Below, piece by piece: positions 47,695-57,677 of a stretch of 64,000 bases of DNA. The notes under the pieces were generated by a model, which saw only the letters and a list, made by a program, of their open reading frames with translations, did not search any database and was not told where the DNA came from. This DNA comes from Paraprevotella clara YIT 11840 (GTDB lineage Bacteria > Bacteroidota > Bacteroidia > Bacteroidales > Bacteroidaceae). The stretch is from contig NZ_JH376593.1 of NCBI RefSeq assembly GCF_000233955.1, forward strand, positions 123,138 to 187,137, in the 5' to 3' direction. The position numbers and the translations under genes are program-made. Numbering within the stretch: the stretch's first letter is position 1; each line of letters begins with the position of its first letter.

Positions 47695-50600
47695 ATGAGA
47701 CAACAACATGTAAAGAAATGGAGATGGCTGTATGCCTTGTGTCTGTTCTTGGGGGCGGCGATACCGCTACAGGCCTACGATATGGGCGCAGGAGATATCT
47801 CGTCTTCATTTGATAAGTCGACAGGGGCTTTCGTCATCACGATCCCTGTTTATGACGATGACGGTAAGGATGAAGGGTTGCATAACAATGGAAGTTCCGT
47901 AATCAGAATCAAAGTGGGGAGTGGTAAGTATACAGATATTGTGAATTTGTATTCGTTTCCCGGTGCCGGTGATCCACAGGGGGATGCTTCGTGGTATTGG
48001 GTGAAGGCCAAAAGAGACCACGACGCAGATGATTACATTGAGCAGGTGACTATTGCCGGTAATGGTTCGCATGAGAACAACGTGGAAAGAAATGTGGATT
48101 ATAATAATTGGACGAACGTGAATTCGGACAAGAGCGGCTCTAAAACGCATGCGACGTTGAGGTTCTATCTGAAAGAAAAAGCTTTGGCAGAGAAATGTGA
48201 ATTCTCTGTATATCTTAGGGTGGATAAGAATAATGCCAGTGACTATGACATTACTGCAACGAAGACCAAGACCGAAGCATATGAGTTCAAAGTTCCGGAT
48301 GTTTCCGATAAAACCGTGCCGGGCAGTAAGGAGGGAGATGTTCAGGTAAAAGCTTCGGGTGCGTCTTCCGGTGTCGGGACTCTGCAGTATAAGTGCAATC
48401 TTGGCAGCCAGACTGGAAATAACCTCTTTAATATCAAGCTGGATTCAATCGAACAGAAAGGCCAGATGACAGCTGTTTATAGTTTTAAGAGATTTAAGAA
48501 AGGTAATTATGAGGTTTCCAAGGCCACGGATTTCATTGTGCCCAAATATAACCATGTGAAGACCTTGACGGCCACTCAGGACAAGAATGGCGCCACCTTG
48601 TTGAAGTGGACTGTTGCTGGTAAAGAAGACGGAACCATGCTCGACGGTGGTACCGGCGGATTTATCATTGAGAAAAGCATAGAGGGCGGAGACGAGACTA
48701 AAAAATTCACGTTTAAAAAAGATTCGACGACTTTCCTGGACAAGGAAACGATTCATAATCCGAAACAAAAAGTGACGTATGAGATTTGGCGTGAACTTCC
48801 TTCCAAGTGGGGTAGATATCTTTTTAAGACAGCTTCTATCAATAAGGAGCAGGTGCACAGTAAGGTGGATTCTTTCGCTACGGCCAAGTTGATGGAGGCG
48901 CGCCAGGTGGAGTTGAAGTGGTATTGGGACTACAATCCCGAAGGAAACGATGTGGTGCTTGAGGACAAGGCCAAGTTTGTCCTTACTCCCAAGATGTCGG
49001 TCGATGGGGAGACTTTCACCGAGGAAGAGGAAATCGTTTTTGACTGCAAGGACTATCTTTCCGCCCGGCAGGTTACCATAGGCGGCAAAAAGTTGATAGA
49101 GTGTATCGACACGGTGCTCATAGCGCAGAGTTGCGTGCTCTATAATTGGGCCATAAGGATGGTTCCCGGTGAGGACCACGAACATGGGGTGTATAAGGAG
49201 CAGAAGCCCGTGGCGGTGGAAAACTACCTGAAATCAAGGAAAGATGAAAACGGAATAGTAGTATGGGACACCATCCCCGAGGGATTGAACGATTCCGAGG
49301 TGGCCAGCCTGGAGTATTTCAAGTCTTCCAAGGGTTATTTCGGCGACCGCGTGGAACTGGACTGGAAAGTGGGCAAAGGATCGGGCTCGTTGGACGTGTT
49401 CTCTGTGCAGCGGCGTGAGTATGCCGGCAAGGACAACACGGAGGATTTCGTGCAGATAGGTACTGTGGAAGCTATCAGTGGTGTGGTGAACTATTCCTAT
49501 ACCGACACCAAGGCCGTTCCGGGCAAGGTGTATGAATATATGATAGAAGGCTCGAAGGAGTGTGCCAACGAAGAGGTGAAGACCCACGATTACAGTTATG
49601 GTTTCTGTACGGCAACGGGCAACATCTTCGGGCGCATCACCTTCGAGAGCGGGCAGGGTGTGCCCAATGTCGAGGTCAGTCTGGAAACCACGGCCGACAT
49701 CAGCGGCAAGAGCTACCGCATGACCGGTGAGTACTATCTGGAAGTGAATGACTCCACGTTCCTCAAAAACAAGAAGGAAAATGACGGGGACAAAGATTTC
49801 ATTGTCAGATCCGACAGCCTGGCTTTCCAGTTGTTCGCCAAGCTGGACGATGCCGCCTTGGCAGAGAAACAGACGCTGCTGGAAAAGCCCGGCATGTATG
49901 AACTGTATGTCCGGAACGACTCTCTTCATTTCAAGGTGGGCAGTCTGGAACTGAAGTCGGATTCCCTTATCAGCCAGTTGACCAAAAGTTTCGATTTCAT
50001 GCAGATCACGGCGGTGAGCAGCCCGGACAGTTTACAGCTTTATGTGAACAACGTCAAGGTGGCGTCGTGTCCGCAGACGGAATTCCTTCCTGAGTTCGGC
50101 GGCCACAACTATTTCGCCATGGGCCGCGGCATGAAGGGATATATCGACGAAGTGAGAGTCTGGAGCAAGTCGCTCACGCAAGAGGAGATAGCCAAGACTT
50201 ATGACCGTTACCTCTCGGGCGACGAAGAGGGCCTGTGGGCTTATTGGAACTTCAACCACTCCACGGGCAAGGAGTTCTATGACTTTGCCCATAAGGAAAC
50301 GCGCTATTACGGCCATGACGGGCGCATACGCAAGAACGGCGAAAACACCGTTTATATAGAGGATGCCGAAATGTCCGGCCTGCCGGAGCATACCCCCTCG
50401 CGCAACCAGTTGAACTATAAGGACTATACGGACGAAGAGGGTTCTTATTACATCTCCGGAGTGCCTTATACGGGTAACAGTACGCTCTATACGGTGAGGC
50501 CGGTGCTGGGCTCACATAAGTTCTCGCCTACGCAGACACCGGTGACGCTGAGCGGGACGAGCGTGAACCACAAGACCGAGTTCGTAGACGAGTCTTCGTT

Positions 50601-53600
50601 CCCTGTAAAGGGTACTGTGACCTACGAAGGCAGTACCATTCCGGTAGAGGGCGTGCAGTTCTATATAGACGGCGTGGTTTGCTCGGACAGCAAGGGCAAC
50701 ATCATTACCACCGATGCGCAGGGCGAGTTCAGCATCTCGGTGCCCGTGGGTTTGCATGAGGTGAAAGCCGTGCTGGCCAACCATACGTTCAAGAACGGCG
50801 GACGTATCGTGGATGACTACGGCAAAGACATCAACTACCAGGACGACCGTTACTCTACGGTGAAACTGACCGACCAGACGACGGTGCGCATGATAGGCCG
50901 TGTGGCCGGTGGTGTCGTCCAGGAAGCCTTCAAGGTGGGACACTCCCTTTCCAAGAATAACTTGGCAGAAGGGGTTTCCATCCAGTTGACGTATGAAAAT
51001 TCGGCTTACTACCTGAACAAGGATAATGACAACGACCAGACGAAGACGCATTTCCTGCCAGGTAAGTGGAGAGATGAGGGGCGCCAGGCCTATACGAATA
51101 AAGTGTTCTTCAAAGGCGAGAGCAACGTGATGACGATTTATCCGAACACGGAAACGGGCGAGTTCGTGGCCGACCTTCTTCCGATAGACTATGCGGTGAA
51201 GGTGAACGTGCCGGGCTACGACAACGTTTCGGGCAACAACTCCAAGCTGAGCTTGTCCAACGCCTTTATCGTACAAGACGAACTAAATCAATATACGGAT
51301 TCCATTCTGGTGAACAACAAGTATGAGAAGAGGGACTATTCCGACACCGTGAGGTACAACCATAAGCAACTGTTCATAGCCCGCGTGAAGCCGGTGGTCA
51401 ACGTAGAGCAGGTAAGTGGCAAGACATCGCTCGGCTACTTCGGCGACGAGAAGGCTCCGGCCTTGGTATGGAGCGAGGAAGGCACGAAGACACAGGAAGT
51501 GGAACTTTACAAGGAAGACGAGACGACAGGCGATGTGGCCTACACGCTGGGACTCCCCATGTTTACGCAGGGCAACACCTATAAGTTCAAGGCTTCGGTG
51601 TATGAAGAATATCATTATTATGACGAGTCCGGTAACGTGATGGAAGATGTGATGACCGACAAGGTGCCCAGTCAGGACGCCGTGGTGAGTTTCCAGTCCA
51701 CCATGTCAGGCTCTAATGATTTCGTAAGCGTGGAAGCCGATTCCACGGGTGTGGCTTATTGGAACTTCAAGGGCGCGAAAGTGGACCTGACCAGTGCCAG
51801 TGCCAACCTGAACGTGAAAGCCACGGTGGGCAACAGCGACAATGCCACTTCCATCTCATGGGTCAGCCCGTTCGACAAGGACAATCTCTTTATCACGCGG
51901 GGTACCGTGAGCAAGGGCAACGACTTCGTGACAGCCGGTCCGGACAAACTGTTGGCCGTGTTGCGCGACCCGCCGGGCAGCAACTCATATTCTTACCTGG
52001 AAAAGGGTACGACCTTTACCGAAACTTCCAGTTTCACGGGAACGACGACGATAGACGGTGAAGAAACCCTGGTGACGGACGTGGGTTATGACCTGATTAC
52101 CTTTACCGGAGTGGGAGTGGGAACCATCAATCAACTGGAACAGTCGAGCGGAACGGAGGTCTCCCTGACCCATACAACGGAATGGGAAGACTCGGAAACG
52201 AAATCCTCGACCACGACCATCAACACCACTTTCACCACCAGTGACAGCGAGGACTACGTGGGCGCGATGGGCGACGTGTTCCTGGGTTATTCCACGAACC
52301 TGTCTTATGGTACGGCCGATGCCATTACGTTGGTAAGTGCGGATCAAACCGGAGAGGATAAAAAGTATACGGATGTGTATGAAGTGGCCGGTGAGGGCGA
52401 ATACCGTTTGGTGAAGACCACTTCTTTCAATACCGGTACGAGTTTTGCCACGCTGTTTGCCTATCCGCAGGCACATATAGAAAACCGCCTGCTGCCCGAA
52501 ATGGAAACGCTACGTAACAGCTTCCTACGGCAGCAGAACGAAATGACCGAGGCCGGATTCCAGGCTGAGGCCAACGCGACAAACCAGCCGATTTATGTGT
52601 CCCTGCTACCTGTCAGTGACCCGAATTACGCCAAGAGTAACAGCGACGAGGTGTTCAAGGAACATGACGACTATTACACGAACGAGGGCAAGTCGTTGTT
52701 CAACGGGCCGAGCTATCAAATCTATTTCCCGGCGGAACAGGTTCAGCGCACGGATACCATCCATGCCTTGAACCAGTCGATGGATGCCTGGATAGCCCGT
52801 TTGAGAGACAATGAACGGGCCAAAGTGGAAGCCATCGAAAACGGAAAGCTGATACAGAACTTCTCCATGCAGGCCGGTGCCACGGTGGAATACAGCAAGG
52901 GATATTCCAATGTGGAAAACACCAGCGAAACGTTCAGTTTCGTGGTCGGCGGGGGATTTGCCACCGATGTGGAATTCAATGCCATGGGCTCGGGCTTCAA
53001 GATTGAGTTCAACGAGAGTGTGTCCAGGACGGAAGGTAATACGACCGAAAACGAAGAAGAAGCCGCGGTAAATGTGGGCTTCGTATTGGCCGATAGCGGA
53101 AACGACTATCTTTCCGTAGACGTTTATGATGAAGGGGGAGGAAAAAATGCAGACGTGGGCACCGGAGACATCGACTCCAAGGACCTGAATCTTTCCACTT
53201 TCATTTTCCGCACGCGTGCGGGTGCCACTTCCTGTCCGTACGAAGACGAGGAGGTGACGAAATATTACGAGAAGGGTACGGTCATCAGTGAGAAGACGCT
53301 GCAAGTCGAAGTGCCCGAAATCGCGGTTGAAAATGCTTTTATCGAGAATGTGCCTTCTGGTGAACCTGCCTACGTGACGCTTTACCTGCGTAATAACTCG
53401 GCAGTAAACGAGGATGCGTGGTTCAACCTGATTGTGGATGATCAAGCCAACCAGAGTGGTGCCGGATTGAAGATGGACGGTGGTGCCATAGGAAACGGAC
53501 GCACGATACTTGTGCCGGCGGGCGAAACGCTGACCAAGGTGCTTGAAGTGACCAAAGGCCCCGGCTTGAACTACGACAATCTGCAACTGGTGTTGGCTTC

Positions 53601-56600
53601 GCAGTGCCAAGGTGACCCGACAGCCAATTTCCCGGCCATTGCGGACACCGTGACTTTCACGGTTCACTTTACGCCCAGTTGCTCGGATGTGAAAATCAAG
53701 ACTCCGGCCAATAATTGGACTTACAATACGGAATTGCCGGTAGTGGACGTGAATGGTGTGAAGAAGCATTACATGAATGTGGACATCACGGATTTCAACG
53801 TGAACTATGATAATTTCAAGAGCATCAAACTACTGTATAAGCCTTCGAGCGATTCGGAAGAGAATTGGGTGACGTTGATGAACTATTTCAGTGATGAAAA
53901 GTATTACGAGGAAGCCATCAAGCAAGGCCTGAATGCAGAGATGATCCAAGCGGAAGACAAGGGTACCATCCGGTACAAGTGGTTCCTGGATGACATGCCC
54001 GACCAGCCTTACGACCTTTGTGCCGTATCGGTGTGCAACATCAACAACGTGGATGTGGAGAACTTCTCTGAAATCCATAGCGGTGTGAAAGACATGTACA
54101 TCCCGCGCTTGTTCGGCACGCCCCAACCTGCCAACGGCATACTGACCATCAACGACGATGCGAAGATTACCTTCAACGAAGCGATAGCTGCCGGTTATCT
54201 GACCGACAACAACTTCAAGGTGACGGGTGTGAAGAACGGTACGGAAACGTCCCACTCCGTGGCAGTGGAAACGGACGGTAACGACAAGTTCGAAAGCGAA
54301 TTGAAACGCAGTTTCCGCGGCAAGGACATCACGCTGGAAGCATGGATACAGCTTCCGGTCGACCAGGATGCTACATTCTTCCGTCATGGCGAAGGCGAAG
54401 ATTCTTTGGCTTTCGGCATCACGTCCGACCGCAAGCTGAAGGCTGTGGTGAACGGCAATGTTTACATCTCAGACAAAGTGGTTTCTACCGAAGATGAAAT
54501 CAATAACTATTTGGACAACTGGCATCATGTGGCTTTGGTTTTGGACCAGCAGGAAGACGGCGAGTCCGCAGGACGCATGGTGATGTACTACGACTTCAAG
54601 GCACGTATGGAACGTTCGGACATTCCGGCTTATACCGGAGCATCCAACTACACGTTGGCAGAAAAGCTGAAAGGACGGATTCACAATGTACGCGTATGGA
54701 CGGAAGCCCGTACGGCAGGGCAAATCCAGTCCCAGAGCAATGTGCTCCTGAGCGGAAACGAACAGAACCTGCTTTCTTATTATCCGATGGACGAGGCCGA
54801 AGGCACTATGTTGAAAGACAAGGCCCGCGGCCTGAACTTGGGCATGAGCGGCGGTACGTGGATTCTGCCGGAAGGCAAGAGCCTGCAGTTGAACGGTGTC
54901 AATACCTACCTGAAACTTTCTTCCGGAAGCTCGGTCGTGATAGACAAGCAGACAGACTATACGATTGAACTCTGGTTCAAGGGAGACCATACCAACAAGA
55001 ATGCGACCCTTCTGGCCAACGGACGTGCCGACGGCAATGACTGGGGAGGTTCTGAAAACCTGTTCTTCTTAGGATTCAAAGACAGCAAGCTGGCATTCTG
55101 CAGTAACGGCCAGGTTCCGTTGGAAGCCAAGGGCAATTACCTGGATGACAACTGGCACCACGTGGCCGTGTCGGCCAACCGCATGACAGGACGCGTCCAG
55201 CTTTACGTGGACGGCGAACTGAACACCTATGCCGATGTGACGGACTACGGGCAGATAGCTTCCGGATATATCTATGCCGGAGTGACGCCGGTGATTGTCA
55301 ACGCAACCACCAACACGTATGAGCACCACTTCAAGGGCTGTCTCGACGATCTGCGCATCTGGAACCTCTATAAGGACGAGAAATCGGTGAACGAAGGCAT
55401 GCGCATGAAAGCCGACAGCACGGCAATAGGACTTTTGGCTTATTACCCGTTCGAGGCTCACGGTGTGACGGAGCAGAATATCCCTGTTGTGAGGTTCTCG
55501 CTCAAGGATATGAAGAAGCAACCAGCCACATCATCACCAGTGCCCGATGCCATTGCAGTTATCGGAAATGTAGAAGTAGCTTCGGTAGACAATCCGGAGG
55601 ACCGCGGCATGGTAGAAGAAGTCATGATGAATTCTGCCATTGCACCGGTGAAGGACAATGGCGGTGTGACAGACTTGTTGTTCGACTTCGTGGTTAATAA
55701 CGACGCGCTTATCGTGACATTGAAGGAAGATCCTGCCAAGGTAGAAAAGACTACGGTGACCTTCTCTGTATCCGGTGTGCGTGACCTGAACGGCAACCGC
55801 ATTGCTTCGCCGATAACCTGGACGGCTTATATCGACCGCAACCAGTTGAAGTGGGGCGAGGATGAAATCAGCCTTGAAAAGGCTGTGGACGAACCTTTGA
55901 GCTTCACGATGGAAGTGGTGAACAAGGGCGGTAATACGGAAGATTATACTATTAGCAATTATCCTTCATGGATAGATGTGGAACCGGCCAGCGGTACGCT
56001 TACTGCAACACAAAGCCGGAAAGTAACCTTTACGGTGGATGAAAGTGTGAATATCGGTACGTATAACGAAGTGTTCTACCTGACGAACAGCGAAGGTGTG
56101 TCCGAACCGTTGAACGTGACCTTGAAGGTGAACGGCAAGAAACCGGATTGGAGCGTGAATCCGGCTGACTACAAGTTCAACATGAACGTGTACGGCCAGC
56201 TCAAATTGAACGGCAAGTTCTCCAATGATACGGAAGACTTGTTGGCTGCATTCGAAAACGATGTATGCGTAGGTGTGGCTACCAACGAGTATATCAAGGT
56301 GAACGACATGTATTATGCGTTGCTGACCGTGTATAGCAACAGCGGTTCGCATGAGAACCTTGAGTTCAAGATGTGGGATGCTTCCACGGGACAGACTTAT
56401 GTGGCTTCTCCTGAAAAGGAAATCGCATTCCGTGCGAACACGATTGTGGGTTCTCCGAAGTCTCCGGTCGTATTCTCCAACCTCGACCTGGTACAGCTCG
56501 ACGTGGCTTTGGAAAACGGTTGGACATGGACATCGTTCAATGTAAGCAACGACAAGATGGCCGATATCTCCGAGATATTGAGGAACAACGAATGGGCTTC

Positions 56601-57672
56601 GGGCGACGAAGTGAAGCGTGAAGACGGCGGTGTAAGTACGTATGGTACGGAAACCGGATGGGTCGGTTCGCTCCGTTCGTTCGACAACGAGGGTATGTTT
56701 ATGGTCCGTTCTTCTTATGCACAGACCTTGAGTGTGATTGGCAAGCCGGTAAATACGGCCGACAATATTCTTACCGTCCGCAGCGTGAACGATAAGGGTG
56801 TGGCCGTATGGAACTACATTCCTTATCTGGCCCAGAAGAACCTGACGTTGAACGAGGCTTTGGCCGGTTATGAAGCCGAAGAAGGCGACGTGGTGAAGAG
56901 CCAGAGCGGTTTTGCCATGTACAACGGCAATCTGGGCTGGATCGGTTCATTGACTTACATGCAGCCCGGTAGAGGCTATATGTTGCAGCGTATCGGTACG
57001 ACCACGGCTACCTTGCAGTATCCGTCGGATAATACGCAAGGAGGACGTGCGAACGTGAAGACACGCTCAATGGGCAATGAACCGGAAATGGTTGATTACG
57101 GAGTGGCTAATACCAATTATGCACGTACCATGTCTATGGTGACCACGGTGGAAGGCATAGAGGTGAACGAAGGCGACGTGCTTAAAGCATATGCCAACGG
57201 GGAACTCCGTGGCGAATCGCCGGTTATCTGCCGTGGAGAAAGCGATGAACCGCTCTTCTTCCTGTCTGTAGCCGGAGAACAGGCCGAGTCATTCGACGTG
57301 GTTGTGGAGCGAAAAGGCGAAGTGGTGGCATCAGCAGCCGATGCAGGCAACTTCAAGGCCGACGATGTGAAAGGATCGTATGACAATCCGATTGTGATTT
57401 CATTCGTAGATCGGAACAGTCAGGCTGTCTATCCATCTCCGTTCTATAACGAACTCTTCATACGCAAACAGGTAGATCCGAAAGCCAAGGTGATAGTAAC
57501 CATCAATGATACGAAGGGAACTACGGTAGCCATCTTTAGGGATTGCAACCGAGACGGACAAGTGGATATCCATTGGACCGATGCCTTGAACATGGCTCCC
57601 GGCGTTTACATGGTGAATATCAATGTCAACGGTAACGATGACGTATATAAAGTGATTAAAATTAAAAGATAA
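47695..57672 (+). CDS. giant multidomain T9SS surface protein with LamG and BACON-like domains
   Basis: The 3325-residue product has a signal peptide ending near residue 27. Three LamG/jelly-roll domains are seen at about 680-865 (FAMGRGMKGYIDEVRVWSKS), 2205-2405 (ITLEAWIQLP, WHHVALVLDQ, RIHNVRVW) and 2410-2590 (YTIELWFKGD, WHHVAVSANRMTGRVQLYVD). Carboxypeptidase-regulatory-like folds lie at about 640 and 968-1040. A BACON-like domain is at about 2720-2820 (NYPSWIDVEPASGTLTATQS). From 2830 on there are AAF...C.G modules (LLAAFENDVCVGVA at 2848; GDVLKAYANGELRGESP at about 3160) and two GWIGSL/GWVGSL repeats. It ends in a type A T9SS sorting domain (VYPSPFYNELFIRKQ ... APGVYMVNINVNG). LamG domains usually bind glycans or proteins. 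The AAF module is shared with the next gene. Confidence 0.85.
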   Translation: MRQQHVKKWRWLYALCLFLGAAIPLQAYDMGAGDISSSFDKSTGAFVITIPVYDDDGKDEGLHNNGSSVIRIKVGSGKYTDIVNLYSFPGAGDPQGDASWYWVKAKRDHDADDYIEQVTIAGNGSHENNVERNVDYNNWTNVNSDKSGSKTHATLRFYLKEKALAEKCEFSVYLRVDKNNASDYDITATKTKTEAYEFKVPDVSDKTVPGSKEGDVQVKASGASSGVGTLQYKCNLGSQTGNNLFNIKLDSIEQKGQMTAVYSFKRFKKGNYEVSKATDFIVPKYNHVKTLTATQDKNGATLLKWTVAGKEDGTMLDGGTGGFIIEKSIEGGDETKKFTFKKDSTTFLDKETIHNPKQKVTYEIWRELPSKWGRYLFKTASINKEQVHSKVDSFATAKLMEARQVELKWYWDYNPEGNDVVLEDKAKFVLTPKMSVDGETFTEEEEIVFDCKDYLSARQVTIGGKKLIECIDTVLIAQSCVLYNWAIRMVPGEDHEHGVYKEQKPVAVENYLKSRKDENGIVVWDTIPEGLNDSEVASLEYFKSSKGYFGDRVELDWKVGKGSGSLDVFSVQRREYAGKDNTEDFVQIGTVEAISGVVNYSYTDTKAVPGKVYEYMIEGSKECANEEVKTHDYSYGFCTATGNIFGRITFESGQGVPNVEVSLETTADISGKSYRMTGEYYLEVNDSTFLKNKKENDGDKDFIVRSDSLAFQLFAKLDDAALAEKQTLLEKPGMYELYVRNDSLHFKVGSLELKSDSLISQLTKSFDFMQITAVSSPDSLQLYVNNVKVASCPQTEFLPEFGGHNYFAMGRGMKGYIDEVRVWSKSLTQEEIAKTYDRYLSGDEEGLWAYWNFNHSTGKEFYDFAHKETRYYGHDGRIRKNGENTVYIEDAEMSGLPEHTPSRNQLNYKDYTDEEGSYYISGVPYTGNSTLYTVRPVLGSHKFSPTQTPVTLSGTSVNHKTEFVDESSFPVKGTVTYEGSTIPVEGVQFYIDGVVCSDSKGNIITTDAQGEFSISVPVGLHEVKAVLANHTFKNGGRIVDDYGKDINYQDDRYSTVKLTDQTTVRMIGRVAGGVVQEAFKVGHSLSKNNLAEGVSIQLTYENSAYYLNKDNDNDQTKTHFLPGKWRDEGRQAYTNKVFFKGESNVMTIYPNTETGEFVADLLPIDYAVKVNVPGYDNVSGNNSKLSLSNAFIVQDELNQYTDSILVNNKYEKRDYSDTVRYNHKQLFIARVKPVVNVEQVSGKTSLGYFGDEKAPALVWSEEGTKTQEVELYKEDETTGDVAYTLGLPMFTQGNTYKFKASVYEEYHYYDESGNVMEDVMTDKVPSQDAVVSFQSTMSGSNDFVSVEADSTGVAYWNFKGAKVDLTSASANLNVKATVGNSDNATSISWVSPFDKDNLFITRGTVSKGNDFVTAGPDKLLAVLRDPPGSNSYSYLEKGTTFTETSSFTGTTTIDGEETLVTDVGYDLITFTGVGVGTINQLEQSSGTEVSLTHTTEWEDSETKSSTTTINTTFTTSDSEDYVGAMGDVFLGYSTNLSYGTADAITLVSADQTGEDKKYTDVYEVAGEGEYRLVKTTSFNTGTSFATLFAYPQAHIENRLLPEMETLRNSFLRQQNEMTEAGFQAEANATNQPIYVSLLPVSDPNYAKSNSDEVFKEHDDYYTNEGKSLFNGPSYQIYFPAEQVQRTDTIHALNQSMDAWIARLRDNERAKVEAIENGKLIQNFSMQAGATVEYSKGYSNVENTSETFSFVVGGGFATDVEFNAMGSGFKIEFNESVSRTEGNTTENEEEAAVNVGFVLADSGNDYLSVDVYDEGGGKNADVGTGDIDSKDLNLSTFIFRTRAGATSCPYEDEEVTKYYEKGTVISEKTLQVEVPEIAVENAFIENVPSGEPAYVTLYLRNNSAVNEDAWFNLIVDDQANQSGAGLKMDGGAIGNGRTILVPAGETLTKVLEVTKGPGLNYDNLQLVLASQCQGDPTANFPAIADTVTFTVHFTPSCSDVKIKTPANNWTYNTELPVVDVNGVKKHYMNVDITDFNVNYDNFKSIKLLYKPSSDSEENWVTLMNYFSDEKYYEEAIKQGLNAEMIQAEDKGTIRYKWFLDDMPDQPYDLCAVSVCNINNVDVENFSEIHSGVKDMYIPRLFGTPQPANGILTINDDAKITFNEAIAAGYLTDNNFKVTGVKNGTETSHSVAVETDGNDKFESELKRSFRGKDITLEAWIQLPVDQDATFFRHGEGEDSLAFGITSDRKLKAVVNGNVYISDKVVSTEDEINNYLDNWHHVALVLDQQEDGESAGRMVMYYDFKARMERSDIPAYTGASNYTLAEKLKGRIHNVRVWTEARTAGQIQSQSNVLLSGNEQNLLSYYPMDEAEGTMLKDKARGLNLGMSGGTWILPEGKSLQLNGVNTYLKLSSGSSVVIDKQTDYTIELWFKGDHTNKNATLLANGRADGNDWGGSENLFFLGFKDSKLAFCSNGQVPLEAKGNYLDDNWHHVAVSANRMTGRVQLYVDGELNTYADVTDYGQIASGYIYAGVTPVIVNATTNTYEHHFKGCLDDLRIWNLYKDEKSVNEGMRMKADSTAIGLLAYYPFEAHGVTEQNIPVVRFSLKDMKKQPATSSPVPDAIAVIGNVEVASVDNPEDRGMVEEVMMNSAIAPVKDNGGVTDLLFDFVVNNDALIVTLKEDPAKVEKTTVTFSVSGVRDLNGNRIASPITWTAYIDRNQLKWGEDEISLEKAVDEPLSFTMEVVNKGGNTEDYTISNYPSWIDVEPASGTLTATQSRKVTFTVDESVNIGTYNEVFYLTNSEGVSEPLNVTLKVNGKKPDWSVNPADYKFNMNVYGQLKLNGKFSNDTEDLLAAFENDVCVGVATNEYIKVNDMYYALLTVYSNSGSHENLEFKMWDASTGQTYVASPEKEIAFRANTIVGSPKSPVVFSNLDLVQLDVALENGWTWTSFNVSNDKMADISEILRNNEWASGDEVKREDGGVSTYGTETGWVGSLRSFDNEGMFMVRSSYAQTLSVIGKPVNTADNILTVRSVNDKGVAVWNYIPYLAQKNLTLNEALAGYEAEEGDVVKSQSGFAMYNGNLGWIGSLTYMQPGRGYMLQRIGTTTATLQYPSDNTQGGRANVKTRSMGNEPEMVDYGVANTNYARTMSMVTTVEGIEVNEGDVLKAYANGELRGESPVICRGESDEPLFFLSVAGEQAESFDVVVERKGEVVASAADAGNFKADDVKGSYDNPIVISFVDRNSQAVYPSPFYNELFIRKQVDPKAKVIVTINDTKGTTVAIFRDCNRDGQVDIHWTDALNMAPGVYMVNINVNGNDDVYKVIKIKR

Positions 57673-57677
57673 GTCAA

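Noticed and set aside
52606..53769. Long minus-strand open frame inside the giant surface-protein gene
   Set aside because: The plus strand has a continuous domain-bearing frame here; the opposite frame has no recognisable motif or promoter.
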